Shown: positions 1 through 10,949 of the stretch, one piece after another
Numbering within the stretch: position 1 is the first letter of the stretch
Layout: each line of letters opens with the position of its first letter
From: Gigantopelta aegis
Lineage: Eukaryota > Mollusca > Gastropoda > Neomphalida > Peltospiridae
Length of the DNA stretch: 64,000 bases
Direction: 5' to 3'
Assembly: GCF_016097555.1 (NCBI RefSeq)
Contig: NC_054712.1
Location: 41,329,562-41,393,561, forward strand
Translations under genes and position numbers: made by a program
The notes under the pieces: generated by a model
Told to the model about the DNA's origin: nothing
The model's database searches: none
Seen by the model: the letters and a program-made list of their open reading frames with translations, nothing else

Positions 1-289
1 AGCACATTGGTTAATTAATAATCGGCTATTAGATGTCAAACATTTGGCAATTCTGACTCGTAATCATCAGAGGGAACTCGCTACATTGTTTCATTAGCAG
101 CAATTGGAGCTTTTATATGTACTTTTCCCACAGACAAGAAAGCACACACCACGGCCTTTGACCAGTTGTGATACACTAGTTTGAAGGAGAAAAACCCCAA
201 TCAGTCGAATGGATCTACCGAGGTGGTTCGATCACGCGACGTAAGTACCCGAGATGAACGCTCAACCGACTGAGCTAAATCCCGTCCCC
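1..289 (-). mobile_element. tRNA-derived SINE, head type A, tail type 2 (cut by window edge)
   Basis: Read on the minus strand, the head near 289 carries a pol III A-box-like TAGCTCAGTCGG and a B-box-like GATCGAACC. A core follows (accacggcctttga, cccacagacaagaaag) and then the tail 2 signature CTAATAGCCGAT. The end of the tail lies outside the window. Nothing here codes for protein; it would depend on a LINE for mobility. Family assignment rests on agreement with several other copies in the window. Confidence 0.8.
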
Positions 290-298
290 TTTGATTAA

Positions 299-366
299 TT
301 TAACTTGACGCCCATTAGCCGATATTTCCTTTGGTCCTGGGGTGTCGCTAAATATTTATTCATAAC
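299..366 (+). mobile_element. LINE 3'-tail fragment
   Basis: A short stretch resembles the LINE 3' end seen at 13290-13374 (CCCATTAGCCGATATTT, then CTGGGGTGTCGCTAAATA). It has no coding part and probably is a dead, 5'-truncated insertion. It could also be a SINE tail fragment, because the two share this motif. Confidence 0.45.
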
Positions 367-605
367 AAAATAATCAGTTTGCTCTAGCCGTAAAGTTAAA
401 CAAAACAAACTTTAAAGTTTCTCTGTCTAGAGGAAAATGCCCGTTTCAAATAATAACATTGCTTCCATTATTACTGGTTTTCGCATTCCAACTCATTCTT
501 CAGGACTGGTATACATACCAAAGGTTGTGATATTCGTTGGTCTACCACGAGTTTCTTTTATTTTTATTTTATTTTCCTTTCTTTTAGTTTAGTTTAGTTT
601 AGTTT

Positions 606-800
606 GAAATATTTATTCACACCGGAACATTTATTCACGCATGCGCCTTGACTTGTCGTCTGTGTTCCGAGGCCCAGGCTTCTTACTCTGTATACGCTGT
701 CAATTTAGTTACATAATCTGTGATGTCAAGATCAAGTACAGTATTATTGATACACCAGGGAGGGCAAGGGGCGAGTGTAGGGGGTTACAATGTCGCTATG
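606..800. repeat. Direct repeat, copy 1 (partner at 1584-1805)
   Basis: The stretch shares a run of short words in the same order with 1584-1805: ATATTTATTCACACC, GACTTGTCGTCTGT, CAATTTAGTTACATAATC and GTATTATTGATACACC, ending at a G-rich tract and GTTACAATGTCG. The copies are about 975 bp apart and enclose a SINE. The short open frames over it (641-980) look accidental. It is either a local duplication or two copies of an unrecognised element. Confidence 0.6.
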
Positions 801-1003
801 CTGTGCTGTACTGTGCTGTGCTGTGCTTTCCTTTACTTTGATTTATTTTCACATAAAAAGAGCACTCGTGAAGCGACCTATTCGTTTAAAGGTGTGCGCC
901 ATCAGTGTAAAAGTATATGTATAAATATCACAGACCAATACTTAGAGAACCTTCTTCAAACGTTTACGAGACACGTGTGATTGTGTGCCGTAATCGCTAC
1001 TCA

Positions 1004-1388
1004 CCGGCCTCGGTGGCGTCGTGGTAGGCCATCAGTCTAAAGGCTGGTAGGTACTGGGTTCGGATCCCAGTCGAGGCATGGGATTTTTAATCCAGATACC
1101 GACTCCAAACCCTGAGTGAGTGCTCCGCAAGGCTCAATAGGTAGGTGTAAACCACTTGCACCGACCAGTGATCCATAACTGGTTCAACAACGGCTATGGT
1201 TTGTGCTATCCTGCCTGTGGGAAGCGCAAATAAAAGATCCCTTGCTGCAAATCGGAAGAGTAGCCCATGTAATGGCGACAGCGGGTTTCCTCTCAAAATC
1301 TGTGTGGTCCTTAACCATATGTCTGACGCCATATAACCGTAAATAAAATGTGTTGAGTGCGTCATTAAATAAAACATTTCTTTCTTTC
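1004..1388 (+). mobile_element. tRNA-derived SINE, head B, tail 1
   Basis: A full-length copy. The head is CCGGCCTCGGTGGCGTCGTG with a B-box-like GGTTCGGATCCCAGTC. A core follows (TGTGCTATCCTGCCTGTGGG, AAAAGATCCCTTGCTGC), then tail 1 (ATATGTCTGACGCCATATAA, GTTGAGTGCGTC) and a terminal AAATAAAACATTTC with a TTTC run. The small minus-strand frames inside it are antisense shadows. Confidence 0.85.
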
Positions 1389-1583
1389 GCCACTCTCGCG
1401 AAAATACCTTTATGTCTTAAAACAGTAATAGGGGCCTACACAGCTCAAATATTTATCGTCCAGTGTTTATGTTTGACTGCACCACTAGAACACAAATGTG
1501 AATTGGGTTATTGACAGTCCCAAAAATCAGGCTACGTGTCGTAAAACTCATAGGACATTCTGCGGTCCCAATTACCCTACAGA

Positions 1584-1805
1584 AATATTTATTCACACCA
1601 GACCTCTGAAAAGCGGAACATTTATATACGCATGCGCATTGACTTGTCGTCTGTATTCGAGGTCCAGGCTTCCTACTCTTTATAGCTGTCAATTTAGTTA
1701 CATAATCTGTGATGTCAAGATCAAGTGCAGTATTATTGATACACCGGGGAGGGCGGGGGCGGGGGGGGGGGGGGGGGGGGGGGTGGAGGAGGGTTACAAT
1801 GTCGA
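1584..1805. repeat. Direct repeat, copy 2 (partner at 606-800), with 23-nt poly-G
   Basis: This is the second copy of the 606-800 repeat. The G-rich part has expanded to an uninterrupted G run at 1761-1783. Downstream to about 3040 I see no repeat family or gene I recognise; the short open frames there (1842-2954) lack any recognisable domain. Confidence 0.55.
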
Positions 1806-3040
1806 CTGTAGCGGAAACGCACGACTGTTGTCTTTAACCTGATGTCAACATTTGCTGTGCTGGGAATATTTGACCAAAAGTCGGCCGTCGGACAGATTAA
1901 ATTGAAACAAGCGAGTAAAGACGGGAACTGCCGAGCCCGGTTCGTACATACAGAGATGGCCGTGAATCTTCGTCACGCGCCTGGCCGTCGATTGACGACG
2001 TCAACGGAGACCGGCAGCGTCACAAGTTCATCACGTCCGTGGGCCTACATTCCAGAAAATAGCTTTTTTTCCCTTAGATATATGTTTATATAAACAAAGT
2101 TCTGACATTTCATAAAAGAAACGTTAAGATTCGCTTTTTCCACAATGTGCCGATAAGCGAACTTTATTCTAATATTTCTTTAGTTAAGTGTTCAGAAAGT
2201 GCAATGCAGCCAAAACCGAAACGTGTGCCAAACGCAAATCTAATAGGGTAGACCTACGAGAAACGAACTGGGATCTGGCTGTATCTGTAGCGCGGGTTGA
2301 AGAACGCGGCGTGGTGCAACAGGAGAATAAAGACCTATGGGATGTACGCTATTTATTATTGCAGGTGGCGCCCTCTGTGTGATCCACGGATGGGGGCAGA
2401 CAATCTGGTGGTAAAAATAGCACACACTTGTTGTTGGGGCACTCGGAACGAGTTAGAGAGAGATTCCGCGGAGTAGAAAACAATATCGAATTATGTTTTC
2501 ATCACCACTCGCCGATACCACCCCGTTGTGCGAGGAATGCCGCTGTATGAAATATCACCAAATTAATGACGTGTTTGGCTCGCGGGTGAGGAGATTCTGC
2601 GAACACTAACGCGGATATTAGAAGAGTCTTGGTGCTGCCTTCCTTGCATGTTTCTCCTCTTCGTATTGTCAGGAAACACGTGGAGATTCTGTAGTTTTCT
2701 CCAGAGCCGCTCCACAAGTGAAATGCTTGGAATCTCTAAAAGATCCGGGTTCTTTTCTCAGTTGAGCATTCCGGCTCGTAGCCGGTTAATATTGGTATCT
2801 GTATCAGTGAATAAAACCGCCGGTGGTCCGTCCAGCAAGTGTGTTCGGTACATTTCTTCACAGTGCAGACTGCGATCTTCTTACTTATTGCACTAAAACT
2901 GGAGGCTTGTTCAGGAGGCCGACCTCTCGCGATCGCTCGCCTTACTGTTTGCATTTAACGCTAAAGCAATGTAATAAGATGAAAAACAGTCAAATTGTTC
3001 GCGAGCGCTCACTTTTCTGAATACAAAACGCTGTTCTATA
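1806..3040. other. Stretch without recognised gene or repeat
   Basis: The composition is mixed and the frames are short (85 residues or fewer, on both strands). None shows a domain, signal peptide or splice arrangement I can defend. Anything here would have to be found by homology to related genomes or by transcript data. Confidence 0.4.
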
Positions 3041-3121
3041 ACACGTACACATGCACACACGCGCACATACACACACATACACAGAGACGCACACACACAT
3101 ATACGCAAATATACTCGCACG

Positions 3122-3173
<52 letters not shown>

Positions 3174-3205
3174 ATCATCACCACCACTACTACCACCACC
3201 ACAAT
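3041..3205. repeat. (AC)n microsatellite grading into CAC/CAT
   Basis: An uninterrupted AC run covers about 3122-3170, preceded by an imperfect CA/TA-rich part and followed by ATCATCACCACCACTACTAC. The Cys/Val-rich and Thr/His-rich frames that cover it are artefacts of the repeat. Confidence 0.95.
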
Positions 3206-3368
3206 CATCATATTCAGTCAATTCCGATCCATTCGGTTTAATTCAGTCTGTTTTCACCAGTACGTACCTTGGAATACACGAAACACGTCACCGTTCATAG
3301 AATGGTGATTCTGGCAGTAATATTGAAAACACTTCCTACAGACCCCTCAGGAGATATAATATAAAAAT

Positions 3369-3614
3369 AATGATAATGATGCTGATGCTGATGCTGATGG
3401 TGGTGGTGGTGGTGAATATAGTGACGATGATGATGATGATGCTGATGGTAACGATGATGATGTTGGTGGTGGTAATGATAATGATGATGATGATGGTGTT
3501 GGTGATGATGGTGGTGATAATGATGATGATGCTGATGATGAAGATGATGATGATGGTAACGATAATGATAATAATGACGACGACGACGATGATGATGATG
3601 ATGATGATGATGAT
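3369..3614. repeat. (GAT)n-rich trinucleotide repeat
   Basis: About 245 bp of GAT with interspersed GGT and GCT. Because the period is three, both strands stay open (Met/Val-rich on plus, His-rich on minus). That openness is not evidence of coding. Confidence 0.95.
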
Positions 3615-4067
3615 TTCCTCCCCTTGTTATGATTCCTGGGACACTCAAAACTTTATTTACGAGGCCTTACGTTTAATCTGGGGTATTTATATTTTGTCAC
3701 GAGTAACTCACTCGCAGGTGTAAAACACTGATCACGTGTTCTGTATGTCTGTATGCTGTAGAACTCATTTAATCAGAACAATCGCTTACCATTTAAGGTT
3801 TTGTTGAAAATAAAATACTGTAATACCTTCAGTTATTCTAAATCCGATTATCGTGTGGTTTACCCAACCTGTGTATGTATATATATACAAACTCTGTCAA
3901 CAATAGGACGTAGTGCAGTCATGACCTTACAATTAAATCTGGCGGGTTTCGTGAAGAAGACGAGAATTTCAGTGTGTAATCTGTCTATTGTTAAAACCTC
4001 CGTAGTTTGAAGAAATAATCTAAATCACTGTTCACAATGATAAAAATAACCGACTTCATCATACACA

Positions 4068-4719
4068 GCATTCCTCAAATAGTTGACGAAAGAGTGAGTC
4101 TCTTACAGGCTGGGGAATCAACGATATTTCTCAAATAGTTGAAGAAAGAGTCTCCTACAGGCGGGGGAATCATAACGATACTTCTCAAATAGTTGAAGAA
4201 AGAGTCTCCTACAGGCTGGGGAATCATAACGATATTTCTCAAATAGTTGAAGAAAGAGTCTCCTACAGGCTGGGGAATCATAACGATATTTCTCAAATAG
4301 TTGAAGAAAGATTCTCTTATAGGCTGGGGAATCAAAACGATATTTCTCAAATAGTTGAAGAGAGGGTCTCTTACAGGCTGGGGAATCATAACGATATTTC
4401 TCAAATAGTTGAAGAAAGAGGATCTTGCAGGCTGGGAATCATAACGATATTTTTCAAATAGTTGAAGAGAGAGTCTCTTACAGGCTGGGAATCATAACGA
4501 TATTTCTCAAATAGTTGAAGAAAGAGTTTCTTACAGGCTGGGAATCATAACGATATTTCTCAAATAGTTGAAGAAAGAGTTTCTTACAGGCTGGGGAATC
4601 ATAACGATATTTCTCAAATAGTTGAAGAAAGAATTTCTTACAGGCTGGGAATCATAACGATACTTCTCAAATAGTTGAAGAAAGAGGATCTTGCAGGCTA
4701 GGGAATCATAACGATATTT
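4068..4719. repeat. Minisatellite, about 12 units of 54-55 bp
   Basis: The unit contains TCAAATAGTTGAAGAAAGAG, TACAGGCTGGGGAATC and ATAACGATATTT. Units differ by single-base changes and 1-bp indels, so the reading frame is not maintained along the array. Minus-strand frames at 4075-4404 and 4531-4749 are by-products. Confidence 0.93.
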
Positions 4720-4926
4720 ATTACCCATATGGTTAACATTTCTTGGCACATATCAAAGTGATACGTCCCACTAGAGCGCCAAGTGGGACGTATCTTTTCG
4801 CGGCGTCATCGATTGGCGCACTACAATCTTAAAGGAACGTCAACCAAACGAGCTGAGTTATATAAATAAAGATCGATTATGGGTAATAAATAGGATATTA
4901 AACTCGCTACTATTTCTTATCGTGTT

Positions 4927-5081
<155 letters not shown>

Positions 5082-5755
5082 GAAAACAGCTTTAAGACAA
5101 CCTTGGTCGTTTGAGATATTTACAGAATACATCTTCCTCACGCCACATTATTATTAAATGTATTGTTGTGGCGAACTTCAATCCTGAAACATTTCAGACT
5201 AACATCCTGTTTAAAATCGGTTTTCAATGGGAGAGATTATTAAGGGCAGACTCGCTCGTAACTGTAAATATATTACAATGATTATCATACCTGTATCTTC
5301 GTTTGGCGGTATCTTAATTAACCGGTGTGTTTGTATACCTCTTTGAATGAAAGATTTAATTTAAAATGTGTTGTGCTCTTAGAAAGGAAGTTGCGCGTTA
5401 AGTCGTTAAATAGAAGGTAATCAGTCTTCAGGGGAATATTATTAAGATATGTTAAAGGGAAAAAAAGAAAAACATGGAGCTTAAAAATGTTAGAGATTAG
5501 AGAAAAAATACAATGTTGTAACAGATTTTATGGAACGTGCAGTGCTACTAGGTTTTTGATGACCTAGTGACCACGAACGCAGGAGTATGTGTGTGTGGTG
5601 GTGGTGGTGGTAGTGGTGGTGGTGGTGTGTGTGTTTGGGGGGGGGGGGTGCATTATTGTTTTCAAGGCAAATACTAGCTTAAAGTGCTAATCCTTTTGTT
5701 AGGTTGTATTCTTTTTCATTATTACTGCTTGAGGTTAAAAAGTTTTTAAATTTTT
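5082..5755. other. AT-rich stretch with a GGT/G-run; no gene seen
   Basis: No repeat family is recognised except a GTGGTG-rich patch with a 12-nt G run near 5590-5648. A short minus-strand SINE tail remnant (AACGACACCACTAGAGCTCA) sits at 5759-5795, just before the next SINE. Confidence 0.5.
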
Positions 5756-5811
5756 TTTTAACGACACCACTAGAGCTCATTGATTTAATAATCGATCACT
5801 GCTTGAATTGT

Positions 5812-6128
5812 GAGGATCTAGCTCAGTCGGTAGAGCGCTCGCTTAAAGTGCTGGCGCCGTAGGATTCAAACCACCTCAATGAACTCATTTTCTGACTGTG
5901 ATTTTCCCCCAGTCCCAGCCAGTGCACCACGACTGGTATATATCAGAGGCCGTGGTATGTGATGTCCTGTCTGTCGGGGAAAGTGCATATAACAGCTCAC
6001 TTGCTGCTAATTGAAAAATGTAGCTGGTTTTATCTAAGAGTACGAGTCACAAATTACCAAATGTTTGACGTTCCATAGCCGAGGATGAATAAATCTGTGT
6101 TCTAGTGGTGTCGTTAAACAAAACAAAC
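5812..6128 (+). mobile_element. tRNA-derived SINE, head A, tail 2
   Basis: The head has TAGCTCAGTCGGTAGAGCGC and a B-box-like GATTCAAACC. The core and tail 2 follow (TTTGACGTTCCATAGCCGA, TCTAGTGGTGTCGTTAAACA), ending in AAACAAAC. It has diverged from the other type A copies. Confidence 0.82.
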
Positions 6129-6212
6129 TGTGATGAAATTGGGTGTTGTGTTATGCTACATATGCGGAAATTAAGGCACCATAAAATAACGTAATCATTC
6201 ATGACAAATTTT

Positions 6213-6548
6213 AGGGGCGAGACATAGCCAGTGGTAAAGCGCTCGCTTGATGCGCGATCGGTGTGGGATCGATCCCCGTCAGTGGGCCCATTGGGCTATT
6301 TCTCGCTCCAGCCAGTCCCCCACGACTGGTACATCAAGGGCCGTTGTATGTGCTATCTTGTCTATGGAATGGTGCATATAAAATATCCCTTGCTGCCAAT
6401 CGAAAAGAGTAGCCCATGGATTGGCGACAGCGCGTTTCCTCCTTTAATATCCGTGTTGTCCATAACCATATGTCTGACGCCATATAACCGTAAATAAAAT
6501 GTGTTGAGTGCGTCGTTAAATAAAACATTTCCTTCCTTTCCTTCTTTC
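6213..6548 (+). mobile_element. tRNA-derived SINE, head C, tail 1
   Basis: The head reads GACATAGCCAGTGGTAAAGC with GATCGATCCCCGTCAGTGG. The core and complete tail 1 end in AAATAAAACATTTCC plus a CTTC run. GACAAATT flanks both ends (about 6203 and 6551), a probable target-site duplication. Confidence 0.85.
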
Positions 6549-6743
6549 AGGACAAATTATTTCCGAAAAGACAGAAAATAAAAATAAAAATAGTATGAGC
6601 AAAATCGCTGCAGGGTGTTGTCAGTGCAAGCGCACTATAGGGGCTAGAAAATCGTTGGACAGTTGACAAGGAATAAATATATGATGTCCTTCATAAACAC
6701 TGTTTAGAGTAAAAAAATAGATGAAGAAATAGTTTCGTTATGT

Positions 6744-7364
6744 TCATGATATTTGGGGATTTTGGACGTATGGTGAGGAAAAACCTGGAAATGTTTTTTT
6801 ATTATGTAAATATATTGCAGAATCGAAGTTGACTCGCCATTGTCTAAAGAAGAAACCTTGAATCTCAAAATGATCACACACACCTATCACATGGCAAACT
6901 CTCAATGGATTTGTGTACAGTATAAACCGACAAGCATTTCTATCTTCACTGCAAATCCCACTCCCGGCAAAAGTCACTCGGCTTATGCATAACTCTTTTA
7001 TGTTGGAGGTAAGAAGTAGATCTGTGACCGAACAAGTAGTAATTCGAATATTAGCGTCATCTTCTTGGGTTTTTTTTCTGTTATCATAAAATACACAGCA
7101 TTCATTTTTATTGTTTTTGCTGTATAATAAATTAAGAACAGGAACAAGAACGATTTCATTGCAGGGTATTCGATGTTTGAAATAATTGTTTATTATAGAC
7201 TTTCTGAATAAGAAAGAAGAAATGTTTTTTGAATGTTTGAGAAGACATCCAAAGTTAAGGGCTAATCTTTTATTAGCTAATAGCAAGAGATCTTTCATAT
7301 GGAGTGTCTTACAAAAGAAAGGAAGGAAAGTTTTATTTAACACATTTAATGATGGACTCAACAC
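6744..7364 (-). other. Unclassified 206-codon open frame, probably not a gene
   Basis: This is the longest frame in the first 20 kb that is not a simple or tandem repeat. Its first ~18 codons lie in a SINE tail (7325-7364), so the ATG was donated by the transposon. The remainder is Phe/Asn/Lys-rich with scattered Cys, as expected from AT-rich noncoding DNA. I see no domain, signal peptide or membrane segment. It could be a decayed mobile-element ORF. Confidence 0.15.
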
Positions 7365-7372
7365 GTTCGTAG

Positions 7373-7676
7373 GGGTGGGATTTAACTCAGTCGGTTGAGT
7401 GCTCGCTTGACGTGCTTGCGTCCCAGGATCAAATCACCTCGGTGGATCCATTTAGCTGATTTTTTTTTTTTTCTCGTTACAACCAGTGCACCGCAACTGG
7501 ACAAAGGCCGTGGTATGTGTTTTCCTGTTTGTGGGAAAGTGTATATAAAAGATACCTTGCTGCATTAGAAAACATTCCTTTGATGACTAAGAGTCAGAAT
7601 TACCAAATGTTTGACATCCAATAGCCGATGATTAATTAATCGATGTGCTCCAATGGTGTCGTTAAACAAAACAAAA
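7373..7676 (+). mobile_element. Young SINE, head A, tail 2, nested in the 7325-8345 SINE
   Basis: The head has TTAACTCAGTCGGTTGAGTG and the tail CATCCAATAGCCGATGATTA, GGTGTCGTTAAACAAAAC. A 14-bp target-site duplication flanks it: CAACACGTTCGTAG at 7359-7372 and CAACACGTTTGTAG at 7677-7690, with one C/T difference at a CpG. Confidence 0.88.
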
Positions 7677-7743
7677 CAACACGTTTGTAGTTATGGTTAT
7701 ATGGCGTTGGACATAATATAGTTAAGGACCACACATATAATGA

Positions 7744-8134
7744 AAGAAAAAAGAAACAAATGTTTTATTTAACGACGCACTCAACACATTTTATTTACGG
7801 TTATATGGCGTCAGACATATGGTTATGGACCACACAGATTTTGAGAGGAAACCCGCTGTCGCCACTACATGGGCTACTCTTCCGATTAGCAGCAAGGGAT
7901 CTTTTATTTGCGCTTCCCACAGGCAGGATAGCACAAACCATGGCCTTTGTTGAACCAGTTATGGATCACTGGTTGGTGCAAGTGGTTTACACCCACCCAC
8001 TGAGCCTTGCGGAGCACTCACTCAGGGTTTGGAGTCGGTATCTGGATTAAAAATCCCATGCCTCGACTGGGATCCGAACCCAGTACCTACCAGCCAGTAG
8101 ACCGATGGCCTGCCACGACGCCACCGAGGCCGGT
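7744..8134 (-). mobile_element. Young SINE, head B, tail 1, nested in the 7325-8345 SINE
   Basis: The tail is AAATGTTTTATTTAACGACG at the left; the head (GGGATCCGAACCCAGTACC, CGCCACCGAGGCCGG) is at the right. A perfect 13-bp target-site duplication, ACACATATAATGA, lies at 7731-7743 and 8135-8147. The 96-codon plus frame at 7760-8050 is the SINE read in antisense. Confidence 0.9.
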
Positions 8135-8345
8135 ACACATATAATGAGACAGGAAACGTGCTGCCGCCATTTAATGAGCTACTCTTTACCAGCAAGGGGT
8201 CTTTCATATGCACCATCCCACTGACAGGATATCACATACCATGGCCTTTAATATGCCAGTCATGGTGCACTAGCTGAAACGAGAAATAACCTAAAGATGG
8301 GGATCGATCCTAGACAGACCGCTTTACCACTGGGCTACGTTCTAA

Positions 8346-8690
8346 GAAAAGGAAGGAAGGAAGGAAGGAAATGTTTTATTTAACGATGTACTCAACACAT
8401 TTTATTTACTGTTATATGGCGTCAGACATATGGTTAAAGACCACACAGATATATATAGAGACGAAACCTGTTGTCGCCACTTCATGGGCTACTCTTTCCG
8501 ATCAGCAGCTAGGGATATTTTATATGCACCATCCCACAGACATGATACTACATACCACGGCCTTTGTTACACCAGTCGTGGAACACTGGCTGGAACGAGA
8601 AATAGGCCAATGGGGCCACCGACGGGGATCGATCCTAAACCGACTGCCCATCAGGCTAGCGCTTTACCACTGGGCTACGTTCCTAGAAAA
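8346..8690 (-). mobile_element. tRNA-derived SINE, head C, tail 1
   Basis: A nearly complete minus-strand copy with a (GGAA)n tail start, a core and the head CCACTGGGCTACGTTCC. It abuts the head of the 7325-8345 SINE. A short AGAAAAG on each side (8342, 8687) may be the target-site duplication. Another tRNA-like head remnant (CCATAACCACTGGACTACTC) lies at 8780-8800. Confidence 0.85.
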
Positions 8691-8699
8691 GTGAATGTC

Positions 8700-9633
8700 A
8701 CCGTGATCGGGACTAAAAAATAAATCACTGGTCAAGATGAAGATTCGCCTTACAATCCATCGCCCCTCGCGCTAGCGCCATAACCACTGGACTACTCAGA
8801 GGTAATTAGGTGCACGTCAAACCGGTGCGCATTACAGGAATACGTGCACGACCTTTGGGATATAATTAAATTGAAAACATGATATTTTCCATGAATGTAG
8901 TGGCATGTAATTCAACCATGTAATAAATTTCAAGAATGCTTAATAACAATACTATCTGGTTTGACGCTTTATTTTACTTCTACACAAGGTCGCGCGTATT
9001 GCAATTGTATCCACGCACTCGAATTTCATTTGACACATTCTTTGTTACCAACCATCGTAAGTTGAAGTATATTTATACAGGAATATACTTACCATTGTAC
9101 GTCACAGTCACATGGTACTGCAGATGCCGTAACCAGGTCGTGGCTATTAATGCTGGGGCCGAACATTCAACCCAGGTACGTCTTTTGGCACGGACACTGT
9201 ATACCGTAGTTGTAATCTGAGTAAAGTGACACCTCCCCTTAGAATGACATTACCATGACACTTCAGTTTTTTAACAATACGACCAGAGAATGCACAAGCA
9301 AAACCATTTGATTCATAAACCGTGCAATGCTTCAATCATACCTAAAATATGAACAAGCATTTTATCTCTGTATGGAAACCACCACTTCTTCGCAAAGACC
9401 AAATTATAGGCCCCTGGCGGGTGCCACCAATGAAGTAAGGTATGCTCATAGTTCACGAACACCTGATATCCCTATGTTGATAATGATTCAAGAGGTGCAT
9501 GCCATCACAACTGTTGATGTGTGCTTGGGTCATTCTCCTATTGCGTCACCCACCCCTACAATTGATAAAAGTGTGAATACTGAAATAAACAGCACTTAAA
9601 TAATTTAATTAGAAACACAAAAGAACAAAGGCA
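8700..9633. other. Stretch without recognised gene
   Basis: Apart from the tRNA-like remnant near 8755-8805, I see no repeat family. Frames of 60-94 codons (8936-9220 +, 9327-9599 +) have no recognisable domain and no convincing splice context. Confidence 0.4.
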
Positions 9634-9646
9634 CCTGAAATTATGA

Positions 9647-9877
9647 TTTCTCGCTCTAGCCAGGCCACCACGACTGGTACATTAAAGGCTTTGGTATGTG
9701 CTATCCTGTCTGTGTGATGGTGCATATAAAAGAGCCCTTGCTGCTAATCGAAAGGAGTAGCCCATGAAGTGGCGACAGCGGGTTTCCTCCCTCAATATCT
9801 GTGTGTTCTTAACCATATGTATAAAGCCAACCGTAAATAAAATGTGTTGAGTGCGTCGTTAAATAAAACATTTACTT
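9647..9877 (+). mobile_element. 5'-truncated SINE (core plus tail 1)
   Basis: The head is missing and the copy begins inside the core (TTTCTCGCTCTAGCC). Tail 1 is complete. A perfect 13-bp target-site duplication, CCTGAAATTATGA, is at 9634-9646 and 9878-9890. The truncation therefore happened during integration, as target-primed reverse transcription often does, and not by later deletion. Confidence 0.9.
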
Positions 9878-10149
9878 CCTGAAATTATGAACAAATCCTT
9901 GAATCAGTAGGATGAAAAACCACAAATTGCCATTTTACAAAATCAGGGCCACAAAACTGAACCTAAATATAAAAAGAAACCCCACCTAAAACTGATTTCA
10001 TTCTGCATTTTATAGCAATCGGTGAATTGATAAAGACTTCAAGATGGAATACATGTTTTCTCAGGCTAAAATTACGCTTGTGGTTTATTTTGCAAGATTA
10101 TCCTTGTGTGTTACTCATTTTATAATAAACAAGTCAACACTGTAACACC

Positions 10150-10423
10150 GGCCTCGGTGGCGCAGTGGTTAAGCCATCAGACTACAGGCTGGTAGGTACA
10201 GAGTTCGCAACCCCGTACCTGCTCCAACCCAGAGCGAACTCTTAAGGGCTCAATGGGTAGGTGTAAGGCCACTACACCCTCTTCTCTCTCACTAACCACT
10301 AACCAACTAACAACTAACCCACTGTCCTAGACAAACAGCCCAGATAGCTGAAATGTGTGCCCAGGACAGCGTGCTTGAACCTTAATTGGATATAAGCACG
10401 AAAATAAGTTGAAATGAATGAAT
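10150..10423 (+). mobile_element. SINE, head D with a different tail
   Basis: The head CGGCCTCGGTGGCGCAGTGG resembles type B, but the body is different and the 3' end is CCTTAATTGGATATAAGCAC followed by AAAATAAGTTG and AATGAATG. The flanks ACTGTAACACC (10139-10149) and ACTATAACACC (10424-10434) form a target-site duplication with one mismatch. The same 3' end occurs as a fragment at 38163-38222. Confidence 0.82.
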
Positions 10424-10652
10424 ACTATAACACCAGGCAACACACTTAGTCTTTGATGTATATAATGACAAACTAAGACATATTCAACATGATGCCATCC
10501 AAGGCGAGGAAAAGACAATCTCGTCAAGAGATAACAACGAACAGTGCCTTCAGTTTGAGTTTTCTACAACTGGTCAGACAAAACGGGGATGGGTCACTGG
10601 TATGTGTATTCTTTGTCAACACTGTAACGGGAATAATTAATATACTGAGGTA

Positions 10653-10812
10653 TTAAAGGGACATTCCTGAATTTGCTGCATTGTAAGATGTTTTAAAGGG
10701 AAATGCCTGAGTTTGCTGCATTGTAAGATGTTTTAAAGGGACATTCCTGACTTTGCTGCATTGTAAGATGTTTTAAAGGGACATTCCTGAGTTTGCTGCA
10801 TTGTGAGATGAA
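10653..10812. repeat. Four tandem 40-bp copies of a MITE terminal repeat
   Basis: Each unit starts with TTAAAGGGACATTCCTGAGT and continues TTGCTGCATTGTAAGATGTT. The unit is exactly the terminal inverted repeat of the TTAA-flanked MITE found complete at 25406-25795, 40539-40897 and 57248-57617. The units start at 10653, 10693, 10733 and 10773. No internal MITE sequence is present. Confidence 0.9.
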
Positions 10813-10918
10813 TTTGATTCATTCAAGATTCATCCTAAATAGATGTTTCAAAGATAGCATTGCAATTCCACATAGCTTATCTATAATAATGAGGAGAATC
10901 TGAACGACATCGTATAGG

Positions 10919-10946
10919 TTTTTATTATTATTATTATTATTATTAT
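10919..10946. repeat. (TTA)n microsatellite
   Basis: Nine or so uninterrupted TTA units. The Asn run on the minus strand is an artefact. Confidence 0.9.
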
Positions 10947-10949
10947 TGT

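Larger units (their letters stand above)
7325..8345 (-). mobile_element. Older SINE (head C, tail 1) split by two younger SINEs
   Basis: The pieces 7325-7372, 7691-7743 and 8148-8345 join into one minus-strand SINE. The tail is at the left, GGTTATATGGCGTTGGACAT in the middle piece, and the core and head at the right (GGGGATCGATCC, ACCACTGGGCTACGTTCT). The intervening pieces are separate SINEs with their own target-site duplications. Confidence 0.85.

Noticed and set aside
4068..4719. CRISPR-like array (also 15499, 60020, 61655)
   Set aside because: Units are contiguous without unique spacers, there are no cas genes, and the DNA is eukaryotic.
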